In this document: positions 24,401-35,178 of the stretch, piece by piece | Layout: every line of letters starts with the position of its first letter | Numbering within the stretch: position 1 is the first letter of the stretch | NCBI GenBank assembly: GCA_002633005.1 | Contig: NMRA01000225.1 | Location: forward strand, 508,275-572,274 | DNA length: 64,000 bases | Origin: Phoronis australis | Taxonomy: Eukaryota > Phoronida > Phoronidae | Direction of reading: 5' to 3' | Position numbers and translations under genes: made by a program | Notes under the pieces: model-generated | The model's input: the letters and a program-made list of their open reading frames with translations, nothing else | Told to the model about the DNA's origin: nothing | Database searches by the model: none

Positions 24401-27400
24401 GGGGGGGGGAGGGGTAGAATTTAAAGGCCACTCCAAAAATTGTAGTTTTCTCCTCTTGTGATCGAGGGCCATGAGGTCTGACAATTTGAAATTGTATTGG
24501 AATGAAAGAGTTTTTATTTCGCCTGCGTTTCAAAAATAGTGACTGGCGATTTTTCTATAAATGAACAACTTTCACTTTAGCATCTTTCAGAAGTAGATTC
24601 GTCACGATCTAGCTGCTAAATGTACGAATCATTCAAAACCTCTTTAATTACCGAACGTCAAGTATTCAAACCTACGCGTGCACTTCTGCCATTTTAAGCT
24701 AAGCCCTTCGGTTTTTAAAACATTACCACGCTCACCTAATCTTGAATTGTTGCCAAATTAAGCGGCTACTGAAGTCATGGGCAATGCGTAGGCATAGGAT
24801 GCGCCATATTCGAAATCGACGCATTAGTTGGCTAATCCCAATAAACTTTCAAGCCTTTACTCGAGTCGCTGAACGTGTCAATGTTTTTGAGGTAATAGAA
24901 TTACAATCTTATCAAGGAAAAGAGTGTTATCCCATAGATATGTAAGTACGGTCACTGAATACACTGTGAAGTTAAATAAGAGAAATTAAAGCCAATCCGC
25001 AACTACAGAAGCCGTATTTCACGGTTGGTGTACAGTCTCCTGGTAGAGTAAATTCAAGTGGAAGACAGTAAATTTTATTTTACTCGTTCATTTGGGTTAC
25101 CTAAAACATTGATTCAAGTCGTCGTTCCTGAAAAAGCTGCTCTAAGTTAAAACAGCAACTATTTACCGGTGAAAATTCCGACGCACGGTGATCAGGCGGC
25201 AATTTTTTGGGCCTACCTAGTTTCAATCTGGGTCATCATAAATAGGTTAGCCATATTTTTGCCGGCGAAATAGCGTTCCCACCAAAATCGGCCAGAAATC
25301 TGGTTCAAATGAAACCAAAAGTTTTGTAATGGGTGCATACAGGGTGCCTACACTAAGCATTAAGATGGTTACAGGAAATTGTAACCTAATATCGAGTCGT
25401 TTGTGTTATTTACTGACATGATATCACCTGCTGTCATGGTGTATTTTATCTCAGTCTCGTTGGGATATTCCCTGATAAAATGTTTTCTCGATAGGATATG
25501 GCAGTAGTATTCCTATGTATGTGGGATAACTTATATTTATGAGCTCGAGTTTTTATGAGCTCAATCATCTAATTCATATTGAACATTGGCGAAATGTTCT
25601 TTTACGGCCGAAAAACGCAATTTTGTGATTATCGGTGAACAGAATAAATTAAAAGTTATCAGATAATTGCTAATAGAGCTGTGCGCTTGTGTTATAAATT
25701 GCCTGCTGTTAGACATTCTATGAAACTATCACCTTCAGCGACTTAACCAGTTATGCATGCTGATAGCTTAAAAAATAAGATATCGTTCCTACTTCTCATT
25801 TCCCAATTTAGTCGCAGTGTTCAATCGACAGACTCTCTCGCCCGAAGCCCGCCACGCGCGTTGTCGTGGTGATTTTCTGTTCCAGTGACAGATATACGCC
25901 TCTTTCTTCGGAATCGCTGTCACAACGCGCGACGCGTGGGTGGGGCTGAATCATCGTGTACAATATAGTTGGTCTGGAAAAGTTGTTATAATGAATTATA
26001 ATATTAATTCTGTGAAGTTAAAGCTATGAAACTTCGAGATCCAGGTACGAATTAAGTTGCGTCACATACGTACGGGACGGGCCAGATCTCGCCGCCAATT
26101 TAACCGTTTTTTACGTGTTTTGGTAAGGGTCATGCTTTATGTGACTGCGGAGTGTTTTGCTACATAAATGTTCTCTGATGACTACTCTGTCTACTCTTAC
26201 AGAGTTCGGGAGGTCACTTGAAGATGACGTAGCTTCTGAATGCCGTGGCCATTTAAAAAAGATCCTCGTGTCTCAGATACAAGCCAACCGTGATGAGAGC
26301 ATGGATATAGATGAAGCTATGGTGCAGCAGGACGCCCAAGATCTCTTCGACGTACGTCGCTTACACCAAAACTATCTTTGTTGTAGTTGAGCTAGAAGTG
26401 AAACGCCATAGTTTTTAGGTTAGAATTGGGAAATTTATAAACACTAGTAACCAAAAGACGTCGCTTCAGTTTCTGAGGAAGCAAGATAGAGACCAAACGT
26501 AAATGGCAATCAAGGCCCACGAAATTACCACCGTATGGAATCTTGATTTTGACTACAGTGCTGAAGTGATTAGACTATGGGGGTATGACGACTATGGGCC
26601 AACTGGGTGGTGAAGATGAATATGTCTTCATCCCACTTATTTTCAGAACTACTAATTTTCAATCCTTGATCAACTACCCGTCTATGCAATGTACCACCCA
26701 CCTACATGGGCAGCGCAGCACTGAAAAAAGTGGGGAGCTAAAGCCCCCGCAGCCCCCTGTGGTGCACCGCCTATAGACCATATGCGGCGTAGCACTGAAA
26801 AAAGTGGGAAGGGGGGCTATAGCCTCCCTCAGCCCCCTATGGTGCGCCGCCCATGACTTATACAGTTAAAACAAACCGAACTAGTCGTACGGAATTAAGC
26901 TTGTGGCATGCCATGCATGTTTGTCACCATAATTCCTGGTGATTTAGTAACTTCGGCATCTGAACCTGATGATATCAGTGAATGCGTTGCGTCAAATCAA
27001 ATTGACAGACGTACATGTGCATACACGCATGCATACAAACAAGCAAACAAACAAACAAACAAACAAACAAACAAACAAACATACATACATACATACATAC
27101 ATACATACATACATACATACAAACATACATACATACATACATACATACATACATACACATTTTCAATGTTAGGCAAACAACATATATATTTTTCAAATGT
27201 AAACAGTAACCTTCTTTTGAAAAAAAATGGATGTACTCCGACAATAAAAAAGTGGAAAACATAACATTATTCTAAGCTATTTACCCATCTCCGACGGAAA
27301 ACAAGAATAGTTCATATTAAACTCCAACTTCGTTCCATCAGGCGGGTGAAGGTCAGTGGGGCACAGACGAGGGTGTCTTCAACAGGATCCTGTCCACGCG

Positions 27401-30139
27401 CAGCTTTCGACACTTAAGGCATGTGTTCGAGACCTACAAAAACCTATCGGAGAAGACTGTTCTGGATGCAATTGAGGCAGAAACCAGCGGCGACTTAAGG
27501 AAAGCTTTCGTGTCCATAGGTATGCGCTGTCATGGCATGGAAACTAGGCGTGCTCATTTTCAAATTCGTAGTTTGTTCCGCTTTATCAGGATGAATGCAT
27601 CTGCATGAGGGTTCAGTAGTCATGTTGCCCAAAATCACTGCAAAGTATAGCTAGTTCGAAGGCTTTATTTACGTGACTGAAATATTGCACTGCAGAATTA
27701 TATTAAAGCGTGACTGATTTCATTTGCATTTTTGATTACTGCACTAAACAAATTTAGGTACCGCGTTGGTGAACGGGAGACTCTGCCAATTTTAAAAGCA
27801 TACCAAACCCGGTTTTGATACTGGAAATGACTTTCCCACCCAGTTTTCAGACAAAAAATAATTCTGTGTAACCCTCGACAACAAGAATTTGGAAGAAATT
27901 TTGAAAACTCCTTCAAAACTTGCTAAACGGGTAAGCGTGCGTGACCTTCGCTTTATTAGCGAATTACACCACCCGTTCCAAACGCCATAACACCGCAACT
28001 GTGGGAAAAGACCACGCACCAAGGGCCATAGCCAGGGTATTATTCCATTGAAACAGGAACCCTGATGTCAAACAGTTATCCGGAGTCGAAAACAGACTCC
28101 CGCACCTTCAGAACAGCTAACCAGCCCCACCCAAAATACACGAACCCTCACCTTTAAAACAGGAACCCCGGGGATCGGACGGGAAACCCGGACAACTTTT
28201 CAAATTTTCTGAGACCGTTGTCAGTAGCCTCAAACTTTGAGTTAAAGCAACTTTAAGTACTTTCCAGTTGCTTTCTGCATTTGTTTGTTAAAAATTGTGA
28301 ATGATAAAACGTAAATATTATATTGACATTGTTACTTGATTATTATTGGTAAAACTGGTGCAACTTAGTCAGTGGGCGAATTTTAACATAATCTGTACTT
28401 TCCTGGTTGTTATTTCGGTGAATAATTGGTTAATTTCAGATTATTCATTAGTTTCTTCAAAAGTATTTTCAAAAATGAGAGCCATTTCTTCTTGGTGGAG
28501 GAAGTACATTTGACTGAATAATTGGGGAAAAAGAAATTGGCCAGTAGGTAACGCAATACATAAAGTGTTCATGGTGCCGAAAGCCGACGCCAAAGATGGC
28601 ACCGCAACTTTAGCAGCAGAATAACGTAGAACGCCAGTCCGTCATAAGTTGTCTAAAATTCTCAGATGTTAAAACAACACATCACAACAACTATTTAACG
28701 TAGGATGGTTTATTTTTCATTAAACGAAGTTTGACAGAAAGTGAGGGAGTCGTGTTTTGGTCCCCGGGTACCCGATCCCCGGCTGGATTCTGTTTTAAAG
28801 GTCAGGGTTCGATTTTCGGGCTGGTTAGTTATTTTGAAGGTGCATGAGCCTATTTTTGACTCCGGGGATATCTGCTTACACGGGGATTTCCATTTGATGG
28901 AACACCTTGAGGACATAGCATGCCTTTAACTTGGAACATTGACGGCAATAAGTGATGCATTAGCAGGTGATAGAACGAGGATTGGTGGAAATCATCAAGA
29001 CGAAGTTTCGTATCCTCTTAATGTACTAGACGTTCGCAACACTCCTAAAAAACATACCGGTGAAGTTTTGGCTGTGTCCGTGGTGAGGGCCACTTAAACC
29101 TTTTGAACCCTACCTAGATCCATCACTGGATTTTGTGCCTTTGATGGCATCGTGTATCCACTGGTATAAAGCGTTTATTGCATTCGCATGTTGTTAATCT
29201 CTGACTGTTAATCTTTGGATGAAGTAATTACTAAATGAGAAAACGACTAACCCCGGCTTCCTTGACCTTTCCAAAGAGGTGCAGGTTCGAGAGTTGAATA
29301 TACTGTAGATGTTATTCTTACCAGTTTGGCTCTTAGAATGAATTATACAAAACTACTCTCGCGCTACCCATCACAGACAATTTACATCTCTTCTTTTAGC
29401 AAAGTTTGCCCAGAATCGTCTAGTTTTTTACGCGGAGCAGTTCCATGCAGCCATGGCCGGTATTGGTACGGACGAGAACTCATTAACGAGACTTGTTCTT
29501 GCTCACTGCGAGGTAGGTCTAGTTTTCGTCGCCAACACCTCTGGCATCATAGCAACTAAGGCCAGGGTTTTTTGCTTGCACTTGCGCTACCCGGTTTGTT
29601 ACTCGTTGTTTTTTCATGAAGTGAAACTAGTGGTGCATGGTCACAGTGGACGCAACGCCTACGACAATATGTTTTAGGCTAAAATTCCGTTAGAAAAGAC
29701 GAAGTTCTGATTTAGTGGCAAAACGTTTCTCAAGCTTTACATTATAACGTTATAGAGAAAATTACGAATTTTGTATCGAGTGAATCAGTTCTGTTCAGTT
29801 ATCTACCTCCAAGCTATGCGGTGGCCCAAAACCGACACCGACAAAATAACATGAGGAAAAAATGGCTTTTGTCCAAGGTGGAAAGGTTTTCTTCTCGGAG
29901 AAGTGGTTTTTCCTGTTATCTTTTCAATGTCAACTTTGGGCCACCGTAATTTCACACGTATGCTAACTTTCACTACAACATTTCTTGAATATGTTTTGTA
30001 GGTAGACCTGGCTCAAATTAAACAGGTATTTCTGACCACGTATGGGAAGTCCTTGGTGGATCGTATAGCAGACGACACCAGTGGTTACTATCGCCTGCTA
30101 CTCTGTCGCTTGGTCTCTAAAAGTTACGCCGAAGCTTAG
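15392..30139 (+). CDS. annexin, complete nine-exon gene
   Basis: Exons 15392-15409, 16668-16749, 17007-17101, 22733-22846, 23135-23225, 26203-26351, 27342-27519, 29400-29512 and 30002-30139 chain in phase to 325 codons plus TAG, the usual length of a four-repeat annexin. Each repeat has the calcium-binding GTDE: KGLGTDEKAI, GLGTDEDAL, GEGQWGTDEG and AGIGTDENS. The acidic cap about 38 residues later is also present each time (SSDLSG, ASECRG, EAETSG, ADDTSG). All four type II sites therefore look intact, so calcium-dependent binding to acidic phospholipid membranes is expected. The N-terminal tail is short (MSHKFKGSVVPVKDDEF). Repeat 3 has Trp before GTDE, as in annexin A5. The subfamily is not assigned, and no break is visible. 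Confidence 0.95.
16668..16749 (+). CDS. annexin exon 2, start of repeat 1
   Basis: Acceptor TCCTTTTTCAG, donor GTACAG, phase 0 in and 1 out. Encodes GSVVPVKDDEF and the first helix of repeat 1 (WAAEMLYKAVKGL). The intron splits the Gly codon just before GTDE. Confidence 0.92.
17007..17101 (+). CDS. annexin exon 3, GTDE of repeat 1
   Basis: Acceptor CAATTTTCAG, donor GTAAAT, phase 1 in and 0 out. Encodes GTDEKAIIDILVSHSN through KTAYGQ, the calcium loop and middle helices of repeat 1. The 5.6 kb intron after it is the largest of the gene. Confidence 0.95.
17263..18300. repeat. about 1.03-kb duplication, left copy
   Basis: Near-identical to 18302-19327, starting at TTGCCGAGGTTGA and ending at AGCGCCAA. 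Differences are scattered substitutions and a small indel around 17395-17410. It lies in annexin intron 3 and has no coding content; matching small ORFs in both copies merely reflect the duplication. Confidence 0.9.
18301..18301. other. assembly join (single N)
   Basis: One N separates the two copies. In the right copy the matching position (19327) is where the 3' part of the retrotransposon begins, so the left contig probably stopped at the repeat edge. Confidence 0.85.
18302..19327. repeat. about 1.03-kb duplication, right copy
   Basis: Second version of 17263-18300, directly abutting the antisense non-LTR element. Probably the alternative haplotype or an unmerged overlap. Confidence 0.9.
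19519..20340 (-). pseudogene. retrotransposon ORF2, C-terminal part
   Basis: An open stretch of 273 codons encodes the thumb and post-RT region, typical of CR1/Jockey-group elements: LDYCDIIYQSANAGILLQLE, KLATRRKLH, DNWNSLPIKIKES. The apparent first Met is only the edge of the broken frame; upstream sequence belongs to the tandem repeat. Confidence 0.8.
20251..20975. repeat. 145-bp tandem repeat, five copies
   Basis: Copies start at 20251, 20396, 20541, 20686 and 20831, each 145 bp. The last four look identical; the first differs slightly (GATTGGTAG against GATTGATAG). The unit is part of the retrotransposon coding region, and 145 is not a multiple of three, so the expansion destroys the frame. 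The identity implies recent expansion or an assembly loop. Confidence 0.95.
20976..22225 (-). pseudogene. retrotransposon ORF2, reverse transcriptase part
   Basis: Contains the fingers and palm motifs, including YRPITLLN, the first catalytic Asp in LDIASAFD, GVPQGSVLG and YADD, spread over at least two frames. The segment beginning KVISNIKNVSKNSKEYW is the upstream limit that still looks like the element. Frameshifts near 21.55-21.7 kb make it inactive. Confidence 0.85.
22271..22601. mobile_element. MITE-like element with AGATAAGCCCA ends
   Basis: 331 bp. The left end AGATAAGCCC with CCATGGGCGTTTATTCGG is mirrored by TTCCGAATAAACG with CCATGGGCTTATCT on the right. Two more internal copies of GGCGTTTATT(T/C)GG are present. 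It abuts the truncated end of the retrotransposon. No coding capacity; superfamily unknown. Confidence 0.65.
22733..22846 (+). CDS. annexin exon 4, end of repeat 1 and start of repeat 2
   Basis: Acceptor TTTCTTTTTAG, phase 0 at both ends, 38 codons. Encodes DLEDDLSSDLSGDFKTAVLD and then NRLNAHRLRKAMK. The Asp in SSDLSG caps the repeat 1 calcium site. The donor GTTTGC is weaker than the others. Confidence 0.93.
23135..23225 (+). CDS. annexin exon 5, GTDE of repeat 2
   Basis: Acceptor CGTTTCGCTAG, donor GTATGT, phase 0 in and 1 out. Encodes GLGTDEDALIDILCSSTN and the next helix. The intron after it (23226-26202) holds no exon; it contains a G run near 24402-24410, the dispersed repeat at 24715 and a stretch near 25470-25530 related to 57060-57120. 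Confidence 0.95.
24715..24880. repeat. dispersed repeat, copy 2 (partner at 8810-8945)
   Basis: Diverged direct copy of the element in the upstream gene, sharing ATCTTGAATTGTTGCC and GAGTCGCTGA in the same order. Non-coding. Confidence 0.55.
26203..26351 (+). CDS. annexin exon 6, end of repeat 2 and linker
   Basis: Acceptor CTACTCTTACAG, donor GTACGT, phase 1 in and 0 out, 50 codons with the split one. Encodes FGRSLEDDVASECRGHLKKI, whose Glu caps site 2, then a linker ending VQQDAQDLFD, as seen between annexin repeats 2 and 3. Confidence 0.94.
26708..26851. repeat. two tandem copies of a GC-rich repeat
   Basis: AGCACTGAAAAAAGTGGG followed by a Gly/Pro-like GC-rich tract and AGCCCCCT(G/A)TGGTGC(A/G)CCGCC occurs twice, about 77 bp apart, in annexin intron 6. 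Likely a piece of a non-autonomous element. Confidence 0.6.
27036..27156. repeat. compound microsatellite (AAAC)n(ATAC)n
   Basis: About 11 AAAC-type units are followed by about 19 ATAC units with one AAAC interruption at 27121. Open frames across it (Tyr-Ile-His-Thr on plus, Met-Tyr-Val-Cys on minus) are artefacts. Confidence 0.97.
27342..27519 (+). CDS. annexin exon 7, repeat 3
   Basis: Acceptor TCGTTCCATCAG, donor GTATGC, phase 0 in and 1 out. Almost a whole repeat in one exon: GEGQWGTDEGVFNRILSTRS, then FETYKNLSEK and EAETSGDL. Trp before GTDE and Glu in AETSG match the annexin A5 type third calcium site. Confidence 0.95.
28070..28190. repeat. inverted repeat, left arm
   Basis: Shares CCGGAGTC, GCACCTTCA, CTAACCAGCCC and CCTTTAAAACAG, in order, with the reverse complement of 28762-28872. 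Two copies of an unknown dispersed element lie head to head in annexin intron 7. Confidence 0.6.
28762..28872. repeat. inverted repeat, right arm
   Basis: Reverse-complement partner of 28070-28190, about 570 bp away. The remainder of the intron 27520-29399 shows no exon. Confidence 0.6.
29400..29512 (+). CDS. annexin exon 8, GTDE of repeat 4
   Basis: Acceptor CTTCTTTTAG, donor GTAGGT, phase 1 in and 0 out. Encodes AKFAQNRLVFYAEQFHAAMA and GIGTDENSLTRLVLAHCE. Confidence 0.95.
30002..30139 (+). CDS. annexin exon 9, C terminus
   Basis: Acceptor ATGTTTTGTAG, phase 0. Encodes VDLAQIKQVFLTTYGKSLVD, then ADDTSGYYRLLLCRL and a short tail ending SYAEA before TAG. The Asp in ADDTSG caps site 4. The variant ATTAAA at 30281-30286 is the likely polyadenylation signal. 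Confidence 0.95.
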   Translation, partial: VDLAQIKQVFLTTYGKSLVDRIADDTSGYYRLLLCRLVSKSYAEA

Positions 30140-30280
30140 GGAATTTATGGCTGATCTAATCATCACTTCATTGTTGCTTTTGTATTGAGCGTAATTTCCT
30201 GCGGCCCAGAAATGTATAAATCGCCATTCCATGAGGAAGGTTGAAAACGTTCTCATCTCTACTGACTATTTATGTTGATT

Positions 30281-30286
30281 ATTAAA
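30281..30286 (+). terminator. probable polyadenylation signal ATTAAA of the annexin gene
   Basis: The common variant ATTAAA lies 142 nt after the stop codon, followed by T-rich sequence. No canonical AATAAA is nearer. Confidence 0.45.
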
Positions 30287-30659
30287 CTAGTAAATTTGTT
30301 TAATGAATAAGTTGTTGTACGATTGTCATTTGAATACGCTTCACTCAATGCGCTAAATATAAAAAGCCAAATTTAATTCGTAACAACGCTTCACTGTTTA
30401 TACCCTATGGAACCGATTAGTAAATTGTTTGTTTATTGGCAAAACATTGATAAATTTCGTCAACTTTTCTCATCATCATTACCACTTTAGTAAGTCATGG
30501 CTTGAGACTAAATTTTGTCTGGAATGGATCAACACAATCGTCAACAGTGAACTGAATAACGGCAACGCATTTGTTTACGCTACTGTATTATTCTTGATTA
30601 ACAATATATTATAAGCAACGAAGGCACTCTCGGCGAAATACATACGTCCTAGACAATGT

Positions 30660-32700
30660 GAAGCTTATAGGCCTACTCCGTTTAGTGCTACATGTAAGGT
30701 ACGTCTATTCAACCGGTAACACACAATCACATAATAATATTCCAGTGCTGTTATTCATGATAGCTATCGATGTGAAAATACAATAGGCTCTAAGCAATGT
30801 CAGCAGAGATAGTACGTGTTAACTAACTATAAATTTAACATTACGGTACATAATATGTATGTACTTTAAGTTGTATACGCAGTAGATAAGAAATCATAGT
30901 TACTCACCAAGATAAAAATACTACAAACGTTGTTTAGCAGTCAATCTATAAACAGACAGGAGTCCAAAGGATTTACCATTATTATGAGTAAATCTACATG
31001 TGAAAGCACGAATATGTGTTCGTCTCACTCACACGGTGAACTAAATATGTTTGGAAACACACGGATGCAAACCTAACTAAAATAACCAAAGCTAAACGTA
31101 TTTCTTGGTTAACAATGTATCATAAGCAACGAAAACACTCAAACTATATTGTCTTGCACCCTGACGTTGTCATTGTATCAACGAGTAATTTGCAACACAT
31201 TGTCGGTTTCTCAAAAGAATTAAAAGTTCGGCAATATATGAAAATGGTATCAAGCCAAAATTTACAGCACCGACACGAATAAACAGCGTTTCAGTCGGCC
31301 ATGACCTTCATTAATGCACAAATACACACAATAGTAATCCATTGTACAGAATAGACATATAGAAATATACTTAATGATTATAATATTTTCACAATTTTGC
31401 AAACATGGGCCGATGGCCTTCGAATTCCAGATGGTTCTTCATTTACTCCTCTACTGTTCAAAAAAATCCAGATAGATATTTACATACCCAAGGTGCTCCA
31501 CGTGCGCAACAACATATACTATGCGGTGCCGCACGTGATACCAGCTTCCTCGGATCATAGAACTCTAGCTTAGAGTTCTGTCCTCAGGCAAAAACTACAC
31601 AGCAAACAGCGGTGACACAAAGGTAAAATTAACATTCCAGTGCTGTTATTCATAATATCCCTCGATGTTAAAATACAATAGTCTCTAAGCAAGGCCAGCA
31701 AAGATAGTACGTGTTAACTAACTTTAACATCACGATACATAATATGTATGTACTTTAAGTTGTATACGCAGTAGATAAGAAATCATAGCTACTCACCCAG
31801 TACTTCTGAAGGAGATAAAAATACTACAAACGTTGTTTAGCAGTCAATCTATGTACAAACAGGAATCCAAAGGATTTAACATTATCATGAGTAAATCTAC
31901 ATGTGAAAGCACGATTATGTGTTTGTCTCATTCACACGGTGAACTAAAATATGTTTAGAAACACACGGGATGCAAACCTAGCTAAAATAATCTAAGCTAA
32001 ATGTATTTCTTGGTTAACAATGTATCATAAGCAACGAAAACACTCGAACTATATTGTCTCGCACTCTGACGTTGTCGTAGTATCAACGGATATTTCGCTA
32101 CATACTGTTGGTTTCTCAAAATAATTCAAAGCTAGGCAATGTATGAAACTGACATCCAATCAAAATTTACTGCACCGACACGAATCAACAGCGTTTTGGT
32201 CATGACCTTCGTTAATGCAAAAATACACGCAATAATAATCCATTGTACAAGCACTCCCTACGTTACTAGAAATATACTAAATGATTATAATAATTTCACG
32301 ATTTTGCAAACATGGGCCGATGGCCGTCGAATTCCAGATGGTTCGTCATCTACTCCCCTACTGTTCAAAATAATCAAGATAGATATTTACATACCCAAGG
32401 TGCTCCACGTGCGCAATAACATATACTATGCGGTGCCGCACGTGTTACTAGCTTCCTCGGATCATAGAACTCTAGCTTAGAGTTCTGTCCTCAAACAAAA
32501 ACTACACAGCAAACAGCGGGCACGTGTAACTTCCCAGCCCATTTGAAGCTTATAGGTCTACTCCGTTTAGTGCCAAAGTACGTCTATGCTACCGGTAATA
32601 CACAGGTAAAATTAATATTCCAGTGCTGTTATTCATAACATTCCTCGATGTGCAAATACAATAGCCTCTAAGCAATGCCAGCAAACCTAACTAAAGTAAC
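30660..32700. repeat. tandem array of about 0.9-1.0-kb units, two and a part copies
   Basis: The marker ATTCCAGTGCTGTTATTCAT occurs at 30739, 31634 and 32617, giving spacings of 895 and 983 bp. Between markers the copies share long stretches, for example AGTACGTGTTAACTAACT, GTTTAGCAGTCAATCTAT and TTAGAGTTCTGTCCTCA. The third copy is cut short after about 75 bp, and the second lacks the GAAGCTTATAGG lead found at 30660 and 32545. Copies are clearly diverged, so this is an old array. No gene is evident inside. Confidence 0.88.
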
Positions 32701-34540
32701 CTAAGCTAAATTTAGGTAAACCAAGCTAAGCTAATCTGAGCTAAGTTAAACTTAATGCACTTTCGGCAAATTGGATCGCGTTGACAGAAAGATGGGCACA
32801 TTTATTTATGCAAGTGAGAAAATCTACGGGTATAGAATAAAGTCACACATACACACGCACACGCACAATGGTCAGTCAACTTTTGTACAAAGCAATTTAC
32901 ATTTTTACATCAATTTATTACATGGGTAAATATTTCGGGCAACGATGAAGTTTGCGGAGCTTAGCGTTAAGGTGAAGAACAGTATTAATCACCGAGAGAA
33001 TTTTAAAGGCATTTGTTAATATGCAAAGTAATTGTTTCGAAGTCCACTACAACTTGTTCAGGCTATCTCCTCGTGATTTCTAGTAACTGGCAGAGATATG
33101 CGGCAGGTGAAAGTGAGAGATGCCAGCTCGTCTACCATGGACTAGAAGACTAAACTGTACGAGTTCTTGTTTTTCTTCTTCTTGTCTAAGGGCTTCACGC
33201 TTTTTCTGGTCTCAGTAGCTCCTTGCTGAAACAATTTTAAGCACAAATATACATCTTCGCCGTGGAAACTGAACCGAAAAAATAGTAAAGATAGTTGGTA
33301 AAGACAAGGTTGCCGTTGTGGTGTACTGGCCAACACGAAGAAATCCAAAAGATAAAGAATGCGAAAAACCACGAGGCGGCAGAAATTACGTGTTGTACTT
33401 GTAGAGGAGTTCAGCAGGATGCACAGGTTCCAAAATAGGATAACTTGACATCAAGGCACAACATTTAGGATACGCGGTTGTTAAAAGGACGCTAAACCCT
33501 GGCTATTTGGTGACGTCAAATAATACGAGTCTTGTGATTCCAGGTGTGTGCTATTTGTCTGTAACTCACCTAAAGCATTAGTAATGGAGACTTGAGTAGT
33601 AGTAGTCAAATTTGCCCACACATTAACTGATGGCGGTAAAAGAGCATTATCTTGTTTTCAAGGGCAAGTTGTAGTTGATATTCGCAAATAGACCAAAGGA
33701 GTATTATTTTTAAGCGGCTGTAAACTAGTGTTGGTCCAAAACATTTCCGAATCGCTATTTTAGTATTACAGTGCAAGAGACCATGGTCGGCCCAGTAAGT
33801 GACACACGAGTTGAAGAACCTGGTTTCAAGAGAAAACGAACTGTCAGCCCTCTCGAAGCTCTAACAATTTGAGACAATTCCATGAAAGTAAATGGGCTAA
33901 ATCAAAGACTGTTTTTGTGATGGAAGACGTCAATCAACACTAAAACTAATTGATGAACACTGACAGACGGCGACGAAATTTTGGCGGGAACCAACTACTT
34001 AGCCATGAATCCCAATGACAAGGAGCTCGGCAGTTGTGCAACGTTGGGGAATCTATTTTACAGCAAGACCAAGAAGTTGTGATTTATTTTTCACATATTC
34101 TTATTCACTTGAATGCACGATGATGCCAATAATTTAACTAAAACAAACATGCCCATTATTAAAATAACATGTTTGCTAAGCTTTAATAATACTAACAGAC
34201 AAGACACTTTAATTTGGGGGATTTCATCTACGGCTGAGATGTCGTTTTTCAAATGCGTTATGGGACGGTTGTCGGCTAGCAAACTGACTTCATAAAGAAA
34301 TTGAAAATTCGTAAACAGTGTGGCGGAAAACAAGACTTATCACCGAGCTCATCATATTTGAAAGCGCGAGTTCATTGCAACATGATATTTCGTGCCAGTT
34401 ACAGCTCGACGCTAAGATAAACGCCAAGTCGCATTTGACGACCTGGCAAAAATCCCAGGTCGCCAAACGAAATCTGAGGTCGAAAAATCTCATGTCGCCA
34501 AACGAAGGCTGAGGTGGCCAAAATTGAATATCTCGGGCGG
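32701..34540. other. intergenic stretch, no gene seen
   Basis: A short AAGCTAA-rich patch at 32697-32755 and a repeated GGTCGCCAAACGAA-like phrase at about 34440-34510, echoed at 36828-36880, are the only structures noticed. No exon is supported. Confidence 0.45.
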
Positions 34541-34555
34541 CGCCTACATTAATTG

Positions 34556-34682
34556 ACCTATCACCAGGATTATGAGTGACGGCTTAACTGACCAATCAGA
34601 ACGCAGGATTCTTGACACACCTTCATTTCCAAGCCGCCATTTTACCCGACAAACAACACGTTGCCGAGTAAAACTTATTGTT
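34556..34682. repeat. direct repeat, copy a
   Basis: Shares CCTATC(A/G)CCAGGATT, GACACACCTTC, TTCCAAGCCGCCATTTTACC and CAACACGTTG-like text with 34942-35051. Copy b directly precedes the first THAP relic. Confidence 0.6.
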
Positions 34683-34941
34683 TGTTTGTCGACATTACGC
34701 AAGCTTGCGATTGGTCAATTCACAGCGTCTTAAAAGTTCATCAACCAAAAACACGGCTGTAGCGCCCCCCACTTTGCCCATAAATTCTTAAATATAGGCG
34801 AACCTTAATTCTCTAACTCGATTCCTCCCGGCGGCAAACAAACATGACCGCAAGGCAACTGGCGCGAGTTTAGCCGATCGTGCCCGATTTTTTTCGAACA
34901 ATTCCGACTTCTGCCTGTCTACTTCATCTCGTCTTGTATGA

Positions 34942-35051
34942 GATCTATCGCCAGGATTTTAACTGATGGCATTCTCGACACACCTTCGTCTGCGTTTCCA
35001 AGCCGCCATTTTACCTGGCAAACATCACGTTGTCGGGTAAAGCTTATTTTA
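34942..35051. repeat. direct repeat, copy b
   Basis: Second copy of 34556-34682, in the same orientation about 385 bp further on. Confidence 0.6.
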
Positions 35052-35079
35052 GTCTATAGCTCAAGAAATTGAGATAAGA

Positions 35080-35178
35080 ATGGTGAAACGGTGTTTATAT
35101 GGTGTGTGTAATTCCGACAGCCATTATTCCGCTCGAGAAGAATATCCCATCACTTTTTGGGCATTCACAAAGCCGAAG
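35080..35178 (+). pseudogene. THAP-like zinc finger, N-terminal fragment
   Basis: An ATG opens with MVKRCLYGVCNSDS and continues to FWAFTKPK. The Cys-x4-Cys opening and Phe/Pro-Lys block are those of THAP-type DNA-binding fingers common in invertebrate genomes. The second half (Cys-x2-His) does not follow in frame within the next few hundred bases, so it is either a first exon or a relic. Relic is favoured because the downstream sequence is not protein-like. Confidence 0.5.

Noticed and set aside
27036-27156. CRISPR-like or regularly spaced repeats
   Set aside because: Simple tetranucleotide repeats in an animal genome, without spacers. No array of the CRISPR kind exists in the window.
26908-27264. 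ORFs of Tyr-Ile-His-Thr and Met-Tyr-Val-Cys repeats on both strands
   Set aside because: These are translations of the (AAAC)n(ATAC)n microsatellite.
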